This document shows, piece by piece, positions 5,032 to 16,000 of a stretch of DNA of 34,213 nucleotides; the first letter of the stretch is position 1, and every line of letters starts with the position of its first letter. This DNA comes from a virus. Under the pieces are notes generated by a model. That model made no database searches. It was not told the DNA's origin and was given only the letters and a program-made list of their open reading frames with translations. The translations under genes were made by a program, and so were the position numbers. The DNA lies in IMG/VR virus record IMGVR_UViG_3300010883_018321, positions 1 through 34,213 of that record. One strand, given 5' to 3'.

Positions 5032-6915
5032 ATGGCTTGGAAAAGAATAGTCACAGCCAGTACGGTTACAGCAAGCGGAGTCTATAATGTTGCGGCTTTG
5101 GACTTACTGCCTGCACCTGCAACCGCTGCAGCCGACGGAAAGATATTAGTATCCGATGCTAGTGGGTATTTAGATTGGGGAAACGATAGCGATACTGTTT
5201 ACACGCATCCGACTAATTACTCTGTATTTGCTATTGATAGTACTTCTCAGAGTAATTACTGTGCAAGTGCAGCAGGTCTTGTATTAGTAACCGCCGATGA
5301 AGATGAATGTAAATGCGGTTCTGGCGGTACTTGGAGTGATCCAGGATATGCGGGTGAATGTGTTGGTGTAGCCTCTGCTCATACAGAAAATGCATGTTTG
5401 GCAGCTAGCGGTACTTGGACAGCTGGAACTTGTTCTGGAGGTTCTCTTACAAGTAATGTATGGCTTACGCCCGTTACAGGCGCTCTAGCTTCCGATGAAG
5501 TTTTAAGTCATTTATATTATGCATTGACTACTGATGCAATGGGTCATGTATCTGATTCTAAATTTGCTGCCGCTAAAAGACAACTTACATTAGCAGATAT
5601 CGGATATACCGGCAACCATGATGCTAATAAATATATTCACCATACTCACTATGATTCTGTTACTTTTTCTGATGAATATTCAGGCGGATCTAACCCTGTT
5701 GCTTACGGTGCTCAGTCTTCTATAACAACGTGGAGTAATGATGGTGTTACGGATAGAGTTTTATCTGGATTAGACATACAGCTTACTACCACTCCTGAAG
5801 GGCATATTGCTAAGTTTACAACTTCTTATTCCGAGAGATCCCTTACATTAGCAGATTTATCATACACAGGCGTTAATGATGCTGATAATTATGCCTCTTG
5901 GACTCTCGATACAACGGGGGCCACCGGTTCGGCTGGAGATGACAGCTTTGCAGTAATATCTTCAGATCAGACTCCGGTTGCTGGGACTAGTGTTAATGTT
6001 GTGAAGTTTGTTGGCGGTACGAATATGGAAGTCACCGTCGATAATTCGAATACTAATATAGCAAAATTGAGTTTTATTGGTACGGCCGATGCTTTGGGAG
6101 AATTAACTGATCTTGAAGCCGGCGTTGGACTAAATCTCAGATCTATAGTTTGTTCAAATAATGCCTATGATAATGAGACTGCTTGTCTAGCCGGCGGAGG
6201 AACCTGGAATTCTACTAATGGCAATGCTGGAGATATCACTAGTATCGACGAAGCTAATCCTAACGGATATATTACCCTAGCCTTAGCCGATGATTCGAAC
6301 TCTACACTTCATGCAGCTTCAACAAATGCTGTGACTAGTACAGGACATACACATGAAATTACCGCTACTTCGGAAGTCACAGCTTCTACTTCTGGTGATC
6401 TTCTCAAGACGGATGCTAATGGCCATCTAACTTTACAAAGTTTAGAAGTACAAGGGAGTTTTACAACAACAGGTGCAGGTTCTGTTATTTTAAATTCCTC
6501 TAATCTTGCTATTCAAGATGAAGAAATTCAAATAAATATGTCATCATCTTCTACATATAATAATAGTGATTCTGCTATCTTATTTGGTGGTACAAGCACA
6601 GCAGGGGGTGGTAAAATTATTAATGATATCTCAGAAGAGGCGTTTGTTTTTTCTGATTTTACTGCAGCAGATATCGCATCTCCGGCAAACGGGGGATCAA
6701 CAACTCAAGGAGTTTTACGTGATATTATTTGTGGAGATATTGCCGCCGCTTCTATCGTGTGCACTGCTATTACTGCCGCTTCTGCGGAATTTACAGGAAC
6801 TGCCGATATTGAAGATTTATTACTTGTAGACGATGTAGCGTTTAACCCTGCTACGGCCGCGGGTGTCCAAGGACAAATGCAATGGGATGGTACAACTTTA
6901 TTTTTATATGTGTAA
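5032..6915 (+). CDS. Fibre-like virion protein with Cys/Trp modules
   Basis: A 627-residue, Ser/Thr/Ala/Gly-rich protein typical of beta-structured phage fibres or appendages; no enzyme motif is seen. The N-terminus MAWKRIVTAST is nearly shared with the next two genes. Residues 93-134 hold two fused cysteine modules and residues 374-392 a third (see repeat entries). Two copies of a 37-residue repeat (165-201 and 251-287) contain GH, LTLAD and YTG landmarks. The C-terminal third (NLAIQDEEIQIN, then QGQMQWDGTTLFLYV) resembles the repeated beta segments and end of tail-fibre proteins. TTAGGAG lies 9 bases before the ATG. Probably late-expressed from the box at 4966. Exact location in the virion unknown. 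Confidence 0.7.
   Translation: MAWKRIVTASTVTASGVYNVAALDLLPAPATAAADGKILVSDASGYLDWGNDSDTVYTHPTNYSVFAIDSTSQSNYCASAAGLVLVTADEDECKCGSGGTWSDPGYAGECVGVASAHTENACLAASGTWTAGTCSGGSLTSNVWLTPVTGALASDEVLSHLYYALTTDAMGHVSDSKFAAAKRQLTLADIGYTGNHDANKYIHHTHYDSVTFSDEYSGGSNPVAYGAQSSITTWSNDGVTDRVLSGLDIQLTTTPEGHIAKFTTSYSERSLTLADLSYTGVNDADNYASWTLDTTGATGSAGDDSFAVISSDQTPVAGTSVNVVKFVGGTNMEVTVDNSNTNIAKLSFIGTADALGELTDLEAGVGLNLRSIVCSNNAYDNETACLAGGGTWNSTNGNAGDITSIDEANPNGYITLALADDSNSTLHAASTNAVTSTGHTHEITATSEVTASTSGDLLKTDANGHLTLQSLEVQGSFTTTGAGSVILNSSNLAIQDEEIQINMSSSSTYNNSDSAILFGGTSTAGGGKIINDISEEAFVFSDFTAADIASPANGGSTTQGVLRDIICGDIAAASIVCTAITAASAEFTGTADIEDLLLVDDVAFNPATAAGVQGQMQWDGTTLFLYV
5308..5361 (+). repeat. CKC-type cysteine mini-module
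   Basis: Residues 93-110 of the 5032 protein: Cys93, Cys95, GTW ending at Trp101, Cys110, preceded by ADEDE. The same layout (DED.CKC..GTW....C) occurs at 15476 in the giant virion protein. Its last Cys begins the next module. Confidence 0.6.
5359..5433 (+). repeat. C..E..C...GTW module
   Basis: Residues 110-134 of the 5032 protein: Cys110, a TENAC stretch with Cys122, SGTW with Trp129, then an extra Cys134. Fits the pattern C-x(n)-E-x-x-C-x(4)-G-x-W shared with other virion proteins here. Confidence 0.65.
5524..5634 (+). repeat. 37-residue fibre repeat, copy 1
   Basis: Residues 165-201 of the 5032 protein, starting LTTDAMGHV and ending YTGNHDANKY, with RQLTLADIG in between. It carries no cysteine module between LADIG and YTG. 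Confidence 0.75.
5782..5892 (+). repeat. 37-residue fibre repeat, copy 2
   Basis: Residues 251-287 of the 5032 protein, starting LTTTPEGHI and ending LADLSYTGVNDADNY. Uninterrupted. It is the closest relative of the interrupted copy at 7829. Confidence 0.8.
6151..6207 (+). repeat. C..E..C...GGTW module
   Basis: Residues 374-392 of the 5032 protein: Cys374 followed by SNNAY, then NETAC and GGGTW (Trp392). One of the cleanest copies. Confidence 0.7.
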
Positions 6916-6934
6916 CATAATAGGAGATAAGTAA

Positions 6935-9550
6935 ATGGCGTGGAAAAAAATATTAACTGCTACTGAGGGTTCTCCTTACGGCGCTAGTGTCGCCCAAGAA
7001 CACGTTTCTCCTTTTGATTTATCTGAAGGGTATGTGACTATTCTGTATACTCAGTTCGAACAATATGTAGGTATGCAGCGTAGATTCTTTAAAACAACTA
7101 CAGCAAGTGATACATATGAAAAAGTTCTTAAATACTATACAGGACGTTGTGTAAACCACACAGACGCGGGGGAAGCAGCAGCCGGTCTCGAAACATTATT
7201 GGCTTATGAGACACAAGAAATATGTGAAGCGGCAGGCCATACGTGGATGGAAACTGGATTATACTGGGCTCCTGATCTGGATAGCATTTTTGCTCATCCA
7301 GGATCTAGTGAAACCGTTGGCGGCGTAACGTATTCGGGTTATTCTACTGGTTACGGAAGTATCACCGATATTGAAACAGATGTAGGCTCATGTGGAGACG
7401 GTACTAGTGTTACACAGTATGAATGTGAGGTTGTTAATGGTAGTAGTTGGACAGTTCCTGCGAGTAATAGTGGACTTGAGCCTTTTGTTCAATATACAGG
7501 TACAGCTAATACAACCAATAATAAACATCTTGTATCCTTAACTAAAAAGCATGCATCTAATACCCTAGGCCATACAGTAGTACCTCCTACATGGAGTCAC
7601 ACTACCGGAAGTCTTTCTTTATATAATTTAGAACTCGGCTATCCTGGTACTGTACCAGGAGGCACTAATTGGAATGCATCCGATACTATGACCTCAGGGA
7701 CTCTTGCATTAGATGCTAATAAATATGTTCACTCTGAAACATCTCAAGCAACCGGACAAGACGGAGCACTAATAAATGATATTAGTATATTAGATCCTAG
7801 GGTTGTATTTTCCGGTTTTAGTATTGGTCTGACAGCAGATTCTGAAGGGCATGTTGATACATTTACACCTCCAGCCAGCACGCAACGTGCTCAGACTATG
7901 AATCAATTAAGTGTCTGTGATACTCTCGATACAACTGCTCCTTGGACTAATGAAGTTGCCTGCCTAGCGGATGGCGGGACTTGGGAGCTTTATACAGGAG
8001 TTGATGATGCCGATAGGTACGACAGATTTGCCCTTGTGGCTGAAATGATTAACGGTAACGGATTGGGACAAAATTACATTACCTCTTCGTTAGATGCCTC
8101 TCCGTTCGGAAATAACTATGGTAATACAGTACAGCTAGCACTAGGAGATAGTAGTGATCTAATAACTCCCAGCTCACTTCTATACGGAGAACCGTTCGTC
8201 ACAGCGTCGGCAGAACTTACAACAACTACAGACACTGACGATACTCTGACATATACCGTTAATGCGGACTACGGTTCTGGCGGAAGAATAAAAGATCTTC
8301 GCGCCGCACGTCCTCTGTTCTTCTCTACTCCAGCAGATATTACTGGCAACTGGTGGAACACCTTCACGGGTGCTGAGCACCTCTTTTATTACGACTTAGG
8401 CGGGTACTACGCAACACCTACTGTTCACCTGAAGGCTCCTAATGCTCCTTTATCTTCTTATACTACTAATTCACTTGCATCCGATAACCATACACATAAA
8501 ATTAATGCCGAATGGAATCTTGGAACAGACAATACAGATGTTTACGATAGCAGTACTGAAGCGGAGGGTTACGGTTCTGGAACTTGGACACCTACTTTAA
8601 TTAGATCAAGGAAGTCCGATCTAACAGACGGACCTAGTAATAATGCTGGAGAGCTAAAGTTATTTAATGTTGTAGTCTCTGACGAATTTTTACATGTAGG
8701 CTCTACTGCCTCTTTAGGTACTATAGTACACGAATTTTATGAGATAACAGCTGATTATAGTGCCGGTGCTACGGTGACATTTTCTACTTATTCTGCCGGC
8801 GTTGGTAGCAGTCCTATATTTTCTTCAGTAGATAGAGTAACATATGGAAGTAGTCTAACTCTAACTACGGATTATACGGTAGCCTCAAACGGTGATATTA
8901 CTCTTGTGGGCGCTCATTCAGGCGGAGAGTTATCAATAGAATTTGGTTATATCACTATTGGTGAAACTCAATTTCTAACTTCTGCCGTAGATGAAGCTGG
9001 AAGATTTCCTATTAGTGTTGTTACAGATACTACTGACGACCCTTATTGTATGCACGCAGACGAGCACACAACAGACGGCGGAGGAACAGACTGGACAGCA
9101 TATGAAAATGTTGTCGATTGCCTGGCTGCTGAAGGCAGGTGGAGTCGCTATGCTGTAACATCTTGGGCTAGTGTCAATTCTGGTATAGTATTTGCACACG
9201 GAGAGTCTGCTAGTAATTCCTATCAAGACTATACAGATAAGACGACTAGGGTTTGGAACAGTGCGTCGGGCGACGATATAATCATAGGAAGAATTGAATT
9301 TCAAGAGACGGCGGATTCTGGCGCTACTTGGTCGGCGACTCGGAAGATAATAGTTGAAAATATAGGAAAAGATGCAGACGGCTATCGTCCAAATATTACT
9401 TCTACTGGTACTTTTACATCTTCTGGAACTGCTCCTGATACGATCACTAGTTTAACAGCGGGGGATGTAATCATAGGAACTGTTGGCAGAACTCCTGCTA
9501 GTGGAAGTCTATCATACGAGTCTGGGATATTAAGAATATTTGCATCATAA
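6935..9550 (+). CDS. Fibre-like virion protein with four Cys/Trp modules
   Basis: An 871-residue Ser/Thr/Gly-rich protein, partly paralogous to the 5032 product: same N-terminus (MAWKKILTATEGS), same DNHTH segment (HTHKI here, HTHEI there) and a 37-residue repeat now interrupted by a 26-residue module (7829-8020). Four cysteine/tryptophan modules lie at residues 72-104, 153-172, 328-350 and 705-736; almost all cysteines in the protein belong to them. The rest is predicted beta-rich, and the stretch around residues 590-670 (Y.ITADYSAG...VTFSTYSAG) looks like a fibre or adhesin domain. AGGAG precedes the ATG. Most likely a tail fibre, appendage or capsid-surface protein; no lyase or glycosidase motif was recognised. 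Confidence 0.7.
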   Translation: MAWKKILTATEGSPYGASVAQEHVSPFDLSEGYVTILYTQFEQYVGMQRRFFKTTTASDTYEKVLKYYTGRCVNHTDAGEAAAGLETLLAYETQEICEAAGHTWMETGLYWAPDLDSIFAHPGSSETVGGVTYSGYSTGYGSITDIETDVGSCGDGTSVTQYECEVVNGSSWTVPASNSGLEPFVQYTGTANTTNNKHLVSLTKKHASNTLGHTVVPPTWSHTTGSLSLYNLELGYPGTVPGGTNWNASDTMTSGTLALDANKYVHSETSQATGQDGALINDISILDPRVVFSGFSIGLTADSEGHVDTFTPPASTQRAQTMNQLSVCDTLDTTAPWTNEVACLADGGTWELYTGVDDADRYDRFALVAEMINGNGLGQNYITSSLDASPFGNNYGNTVQLALGDSSDLITPSSLLYGEPFVTASAELTTTTDTDDTLTYTVNADYGSGGRIKDLRAARPLFFSTPADITGNWWNTFTGAEHLFYYDLGGYYATPTVHLKAPNAPLSSYTTNSLASDNHTHKINAEWNLGTDNTDVYDSSTEAEGYGSGTWTPTLIRSRKSDLTDGPSNNAGELKLFNVVVSDEFLHVGSTASLGTIVHEFYEITADYSAGATVTFSTYSAGVGSSPIFSSVDRVTYGSSLTLTTDYTVASNGDITLVGAHSGGELSIEFGYITIGETQFLTSAVDEAGRFPISVVTDTTDDPYCMHADEHTTDGGGTDWTAYENVVDCLAAEGRWSRYAVTSWASVNSGIVFAHGESASNSYQDYTDKTTRVWNSASGDDIIIGRIEFQETADSGATWSATRKIIVENIGKDADGYRPNITSTGTFTSSGTAPDTITSLTAGDVIIGTVGRTPASGSLSYESGILRIFAS
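7148..7246 (+). repeat. Long C..E..C...GHTW module
   Basis: Residues 72-104 of the 6935 protein: Cys72, a longer Ala/Glu-rich loop, TQEIC with Cys97, EAAGHTW with Trp104. Same end pattern, with the first loop expanded. Confidence 0.65.
7391..7450 (+). repeat. C..E.C...GSSW module
   Basis: Residues 153-172 of the 6935 protein: Cys153, TQYEC, VVNGSSW with Trp172. Slightly diverged copy. Confidence 0.6.
7829..8020 (+). repeat. 37-residue fibre repeat, copy 3, interrupted
   Basis: In the 6935 protein: starts LTADSEGHV, reaches NQLS, then 26 extra residues, then resumes with YTGVDDADRY. Against copy 2 the length difference is one residue before the junction plus the 26-residue module. Confidence 0.8.
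7916..7984 (+). repeat. C..E..C...GGTW module inside repeat copy 3
   Basis: Residues 328-350 of the 6935 protein: Cys328, a Thr-rich loop, TNEVAC, LADGGTW with Trp350. With one flanking residue before and two after it forms the exact 26-residue insertion. Confidence 0.75.
9047..9142 (+). repeat. Long C....C...GRW module
   Basis: Residues 705-736 of the 6935 protein: Cys705, a Thr/Gly loop containing DWTAYENV, then VDC and LAAEGRW with Trp736. The Glu before the second Cys is Asp here. Confidence 0.55.
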
Positions 9551-9553
9551 ATA
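9546..9553 (+). promoter_or_regulatory. Possible late promoter box, overlapping stop
   Basis: CATAAATA, one base from the T4 late consensus and itself a known variant type, 32 bases before the ATG at 9586. It overlaps the stop codon of the previous gene. In A+T-rich DNA this could be chance. Confidence 0.3.
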
Positions 9554-9585
9554 TTATAAAAGAAAATATAAAGGAGTTAAAATAA

Positions 9586-10065
9586 ATGGGTTGGGAGACT
9601 ATATTAACAAATCAAAATCTAAGTACTTATGCACATAGCAGTACCATAGAATTATCGACTTTAAACGTATTAGGTACTTCTAAGGGAGAACACCTTAGCG
9701 TACCTTCGGAAGAAATCAATGGCGAAACATTCACTCCATATAAGCTCTATTATTTAAATTCTAATGGTAAGTTTTTTCAAACCGATGCTACAACTGATGC
9801 AGAAGGAGCCAAATCATTAATAGGAATAGCTACAGACTCTAATAAATTATTAATAGCAGGCTATTTTGCAACGGAGCCCTTCGAGGCAGATTCGGGAGCG
9901 CCTTTATATCTTGATACTAACGCAGGAGCTATTTCACCAAGTGCTCCGACGTGGGCAGACAATGCAGTTCGCATAGTGGGATATGCACTACTAACTACGG
10001 AGGAATATACTGTAATTAGATTTTATCCAGATTCTGTATGGCTTGAATTAAGCATAAATATATAG
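9586..10065 (+). CDS. Virion surface/fibre-tip-like protein
   Basis: A 159-residue protein starting MGWETILTNQN, which echoes the W..I.T start of the two upstream virion proteins. The remainder follows a pattern I know from phage fibre-end and capsid-decoration domains: GEHLSVPSEE, LIGIATDS, a Gly-x-Pro-Leu-Tyr-Leu strand (SGAPLYLDTNAG), VRIVGYALL and a final RFYPDSVWLEL. It has no cysteine. AAGGAG lies nine bases before the ATG. It is probably built into the same structure as its neighbours; decoration or receptor-tip role is inferred, not shown. Confidence 0.6.
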   Translation: MGWETILTNQNLSTYAHSSTIELSTLNVLGTSKGEHLSVPSEEINGETFTPYKLYYLNSNGKFFQTDATTDAEGAKSLIGIATDSNKLLIAGYFATEPFEADSGAPLYLDTNAGAISPSAPTWADNAVRIVGYALLTTEEYTVIRFYPDSVWLELSINI

Positions 10066-10072
10066 ATAGTAT

Positions 10073-13000
10073 ATGAGTTCCCACCCTTATCATGAGTATC
10101 TCAAAAAAACATCTACTCCCTGGCTATTGCCAACAGAATATTGGATAGAGGGAGTTGAAACTTCCAGTAGTGATCTAGCCGAAGATGGCATAGAGCACTA
10201 TCAGCATAACCAGCCAGGAAATTTATTATTTCCTACCCCCCTTATAGTAGAGTCAGGTAGCTACAATTTGGATGTTCCACAGGGTGACGCATCTAAGTAT
10301 ACAAGATTAGTAGACTCTGGAGGAATTGTACATCCTGTACATTTAGGAAAATTTAGACCTTACGGTGTTGCCTCAACCTCAGGTGAATACTTTATCTCAG
10401 ATTTTATTCCAGAAGGTGCTACACTAACAGGTATAGAGATAGCTGTATTTTCCAGAGCCGAAGAAATCTCAAATGGTGCAGTAGCTTCCTGCACTCTTGG
10501 TACTGCCGATATAAAACGAAATAAGCATGAAGCAAATTTATATTTCTATGAGTCTGGTCAAATCTCGCCTACTCCAGAAACTACTACTTATTTAGGGATG
10601 GTGCAGTCTGGTGTGTATACAGGTAAACCCCCTATAACACAGATAACTCCGTCCCACGGAGTTATTGAGGATGGCGGATATCATTATACTCCATCTGATT
10701 GGAGTACTCCTGATACTACAAATTGGACAGACTCTCCGTTCCAATATCCATCAAATAAAACTTCAAAACCTCAAACTGCGGATGACCTGGGAGGCTCCGG
10801 TAACCATCCTTCCATAACCGATAAGAATATTTCTAGATACTCTTATGGACCAAATTCTGAATTAGGAATAGTGAATGAAGAGGCTATGAGATCATTTGCT
10901 GGAACACAAATAGGAAACGGTCTTTCTTTTACAGAAATGGGAGGCGGTATTGAACCGACCTTTTCGTATATGGAAATGTCGGCGCAGCAGCTTTTAGATT
11001 TAGATAACAATTTATGGTTAAACATATCCATAGGAGAATCAGAAGACATAAGTAATCCTTTGCCTTGGAATATAGGTGCAGTATATGTGAAACTCCATTT
11101 TATAGAAAAAGACTGGACTATTGTTCCTATTACAATTGAAGCCACTCCTAGACGAGGTTACTATAAAGGCGGTATTCCCTATAATTTTTCCGCAGAGAAG
11201 TATCAGTGGGGTTTACAGCAGGATAGCTTAGCCAATGCTCAGGCAGGCTTGGATGCTGCTTCATTGATATATTTGTCTAATCAGTATCGCGCCATGCGCT
11301 TTCTCGGAGGACCGACGAATCCAGATAACCCGGAGTATAACTATGGTATTTGTATAAGTGAAGATCTTTCACAATTTAGATTTGATGTGAATGGCTATGT
11401 AATAACAAATCATCAGGAGTGCCTAGACCAAGTTGCTACTCCTACAACTCATCACGACTCTATCTTTTACAGACGCGATTCATCCGGCTATGGTGGGGGT
11501 ATGCCAAACTATGGTAATACTGCTCCAGTCCAATGGGAGTTTGCATACGAGGAACTGGTATATCAAATGGAGCAAGGATTAGTAAAGGGATACGACGGAG
11601 AGATAGCAACAGAACTAGGAGATATTCTAGAGGGGAATCGAACCCCCTCATACTCTGACTGGGTTTCCTTCCCATGGGCCTCCATCTCCTACGACGATAG
11701 ATATGATCATTTGGAAACTTATAGTCAACTTTATCCTCAGTTTCCAGAGACTACAGAACTTGAAAGTTTCCAAGAGGCGCATCTACCGGATGGTAATTAT
11801 AATACTGTAGGTCTATTTTATAGTAGATATGATCACACCGATTTGTCCGTTCCTGACACGGTGGCAATAGACCCTTATTATAGTGTACCAGAGAGCGGTG
11901 AAGCCTGGTATGAGCAAGGTTACAACCTAAATCACAGATATTATCAAGGATTTATGATGCATAATAAGCTAATAATGAGCTATGATCTATCTGCTATAAA
12001 GTATTATTATCCAGTTATAGGACTGCAAATTCCTGAAACTACTTCACATGCTGATGGCCTAGTCTTCGATTGGAATAATGATCCTATATTTGAAGACTCT
12101 ACTCTCACCAACGATTCAGCGACATTAGAAACCAAGAGAGGCCTGCTTCTAACTGAAGGGGCGGGAACAGGCATAACTAGTGAATGGATATGCGAAGCCT
12201 ATATCGAGGGTCCTTGCAATGATCAAGGCACTCCACCGGTTCATGATACGGGGGAGGACGCGTGTGCTTCACTTGGTCTGGAATGTTCTCAGGTTCAGGA
12301 GTTCACTCCGCAAGAGGGTGGTGGAAGCATGTGGGAAGAGTTTGAAACAAACGACCCTACTATTAATTCATGTCAATGGGACTTCTCCGAAAATTTGGGG
12401 CATTCAGATGATGATATGATTGAGCTCCCGACAATAGCCCGCTGTCATACAGATCCACAGGTGGAGTTAGAATATGTAACTCCCTATCCGTATATATTTG
12501 AAAGGCCCCTCCGTTCCGAGGGCCATTGTGTTGATATGGGACCTGACCCACTCGCCCCAGGGAATGGGAATACTCAAGAGCGCCCAACATGGTCGACTAT
12601 ATTTTGGGAGTATAATAGTAATCAACAAGCGTGTGAAGAGGCAGGGTATTATTTTATTCGCTCTGGACACCCGCATCCGACTGAAGGAGCAGATTCTAAT
12701 CTTACAAATCTAACCGGAGGTATGGGTCTTGAAGGATACAAGCAACGCTTTGTGCAAAAGTTTTTTATTCCTTATATTGCTACTAATATGTATCCTAATT
12801 CTAATAATAACGGATACGGGATAGGAGGCGATTTACTGGCTAGCTTACAATCGAAGGTAGCTAATAATAAGTATACTGTAGAAAACCTAGAATTAGAGTT
12901 TATTCATGGAGATATTATTATGGATAATGCTATGGGTATAGAAACACAACAAGGATGGTGGCGTAAATATCAAACTATTCCCAAGGACTTAATAGTATAC

Positions 13001-16000
13001 CAAGCAGTTCCTCCTACAGTAAGAGAAACAAAAGAACTTATAGATATTCCCGATAAAGATAGTTCGGATGTTGGCGCAGTTTCTATTCATGGAATTGCAG
13101 GAGTAAGTTACACAAGTTTAGCAGAGAATGTTTATATATATGGAAATAAAATTAAGATGATGGGCAGTGAAACTCAGTTTGTCACGCCTACCCTACCGCA
13201 AACAGATACTTATTTCTGCCTGGACGTCCGGGCTAATAATATGTCCTCGGCTACTGCCGTCGCTGGCTGTGTTACTGATGCATTCTGTAATCCTATTATA
13301 GATGTGGATTGCGGGACAGAGTATGAAACTGGCGCTTCAATTAATCCAATATGTACATATGATGCCGTTTCTGGTTGTACTAATGATACTGCTTGTAATT
13401 ATTATTGGGATGTATATCCAACTGCTCCATCCTGCGCAACAATAACTGATACTGGATGCTACTGGGCAACAGCACTAGCATGTTATAGTCTTACAGATAG
13501 CACGATTATTCCAATGTTCACATGTGATCCTGTTTGTGGCGACGGCTATATATCAGGGGTAGATAATTCGAATTATCCAATTCACGGATGTATGGACCCC
13601 CTTGCTTGTAACTATGAGCCTTTAGCACATGTAGCGTACACCCCGACTACGTGTTATTATGCCGGTAGCGAAAATTTAGCTGCTTATCCCGACGGAGAAC
13701 ATAATTTATTATATGTCGATTGTCAGAATAATTGTTTAGAAGATGCAGATGGAGATGGTATTTGTGATGAAAATGAAATTTATGGCTGTCAAGATGATAC
13801 CGCATGTAACTATGATGCTGATGCAACATCTGATAATGGTACTTGTTATTATACGTATGAGAATGATGGAATCCATGATTGTTCTAATGTTTGTCTACAT
13901 GATTTTAATTCTGATGGTATCTGCGATGAAGAGGATATACCCGGTTGTATGACGGCCGGTGCTACTAATTATAATCCCAACGCCAACATCGATAATTCAC
14001 CATACATTATAGAAGTTGGCGATGATATTATAATTGCAGATGTGACTACTTTCACTTGGGTTGTTGATCTTTGGTTTAGAATTGAAATTGAGGGAGTCGG
14101 CACAGGTAGTGGTGGTGTAGATGAATGGAAAGCTTCTGTCATCCCTAATGGTAGTGGTAGTTCTTTGGGAGAAACTTGGCCATACAATGGGATAGATATG
14201 TCATCTGCCCCTTATCGTGTTGAGGGTGTATTAGGTGCAAGAATAGATATTAGTTGGGGAAGTAACACAGGACACACATTAGGCGATTATTGGGATGTTC
14301 AAGTATCCGAGTCTGGTGTGTATAATGTGACTATGGGTAATTCCGGGATCCCCACTAATACATATGTCGACGTTAATGCTAGTTGCTATTGGCTAGCAGC
14401 TGGCTCTAATATGCAGTGTCCCGCGCCAGCAGGACAGCCAGGTGGACCCATATTTTGTTGCACAGGGACTCTTGCATATTCTTATGTTTGTAATAACGAC
14501 GACGGAATTGCATTTTGTCTTAGTATAGATGCTAATTCTGATGGTGTAGGAGGAAGTTTTTTGGAGGAATTCTGCGATGAGGCAGAAGTTAATGGATGCT
14601 ATGATGAAGATGCATTAAACTATGATGCATTGGCTACATATGATTCTGCTTGTGCAGATTATTATAATTGCAATTATCCAGACGAAGCAGGAAGCTGTGT
14701 CTATAACCTAGAAAATCCTGGTGATTTATATTTCTTGGGAATTCCCCCTGATGCAGACACAAACTTTTATACTAATGAAGTTTTTTATCCACCCTCAGGA
14801 ACTGTGATGGAGCCTGTTTTTGGTAGCGGGACTTGGACTCAAATAGATGCAACTACAGGGCAAATGGCCACAAATCCTCAGCAAGAAAAATGGTTCACAG
14901 TTCATGGACACCAATTGGCTTTCAACAGATGGTACGGGGGCCCAAGGATATCGAATGAAGGAACTCATTATCTACGAACACACACATATGAGAGATATGA
15001 CGCTCATAACATAGATAGCGAGACTAATTATTACAATGATCCGCTTAAGCTTCAAAATATAATACAAACTCCCAATATTGATGTTAATCACTTTTCTGAA
15101 TATTATACAGGAGTGAATGAGGAAAGCGGGTTTGGTATGCCTAACGCTCTTACTTTATCATTTATGTTAAGTCTAAACGGAATAGAGAATAATTGGAATA
15201 TTTTTTCTCAAACCTGGAGATATGATCCAGGGTTATTTTATATAAGAATTATACCAGTATACGATGACGGTACTGCGCCTCAGCATGCGAATAATGATGG
15301 TATAGCGTCACAGGAATTATCAGAACCTGTCCCTTTACAATTTAGTGAGGAGGAGTATAATGGTTTAGGACACCGGCTAAATTTTGCAAACTATTGCACA
15401 AACACTCCGGAATTCGGTGACGCGACTATTGTCGGACTGGGCAATATAAATACAATGAAATGGGATGAAGATAGCTGCAAGTGCCAGAGCGGCACTTGGG
15501 ATGGTAGCAATTGTACTGAAGGCGGAGTACAGACCGGGAATACCTGGGTTGAAAATAGTGATTTTACAACTTCAGGACGAATAGGTACAAGCTATAATAC
15601 TGTAGCTCAAGCAGCTGCCGCTGGTAATTATGACCTCTTTCCGGGTTATCCCTTTGACGGGTACGGGGAATGGGAAGAAGTAAAGGTAGATATAAATTTA
15701 TCTGACTTTTCCTTTTTTGATATTCCACTAAATGAGGATAGCGGTATAGCTCTTACTAATATTTTTAGAATAGAATTTAGATATATGTCAAGGCCTCCTG
15801 CTACGCGTAACGGTTTACCGACTATATGGAACGAGGCTGGTACGCCCTCTCAGGGGATTAAGTATACTATGGCAGCAATAGACTCTGTTAAGGTAACTGC
15901 TGCACTTTCTACTGGTGATAATGAACTACCTGCTGATCATATAGTTCTAGTTTCAGAGGATGGTTTTATGCCCGCAGATCTGAATATTGCGCTAGGTGAA

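Noticed and set aside
13265-14704. CRISPR-like or other DNA repeat array
   Set aside because: The repeats are at protein level only, have variable lengths and differ strongly in DNA sequence; no spacer structure exists.
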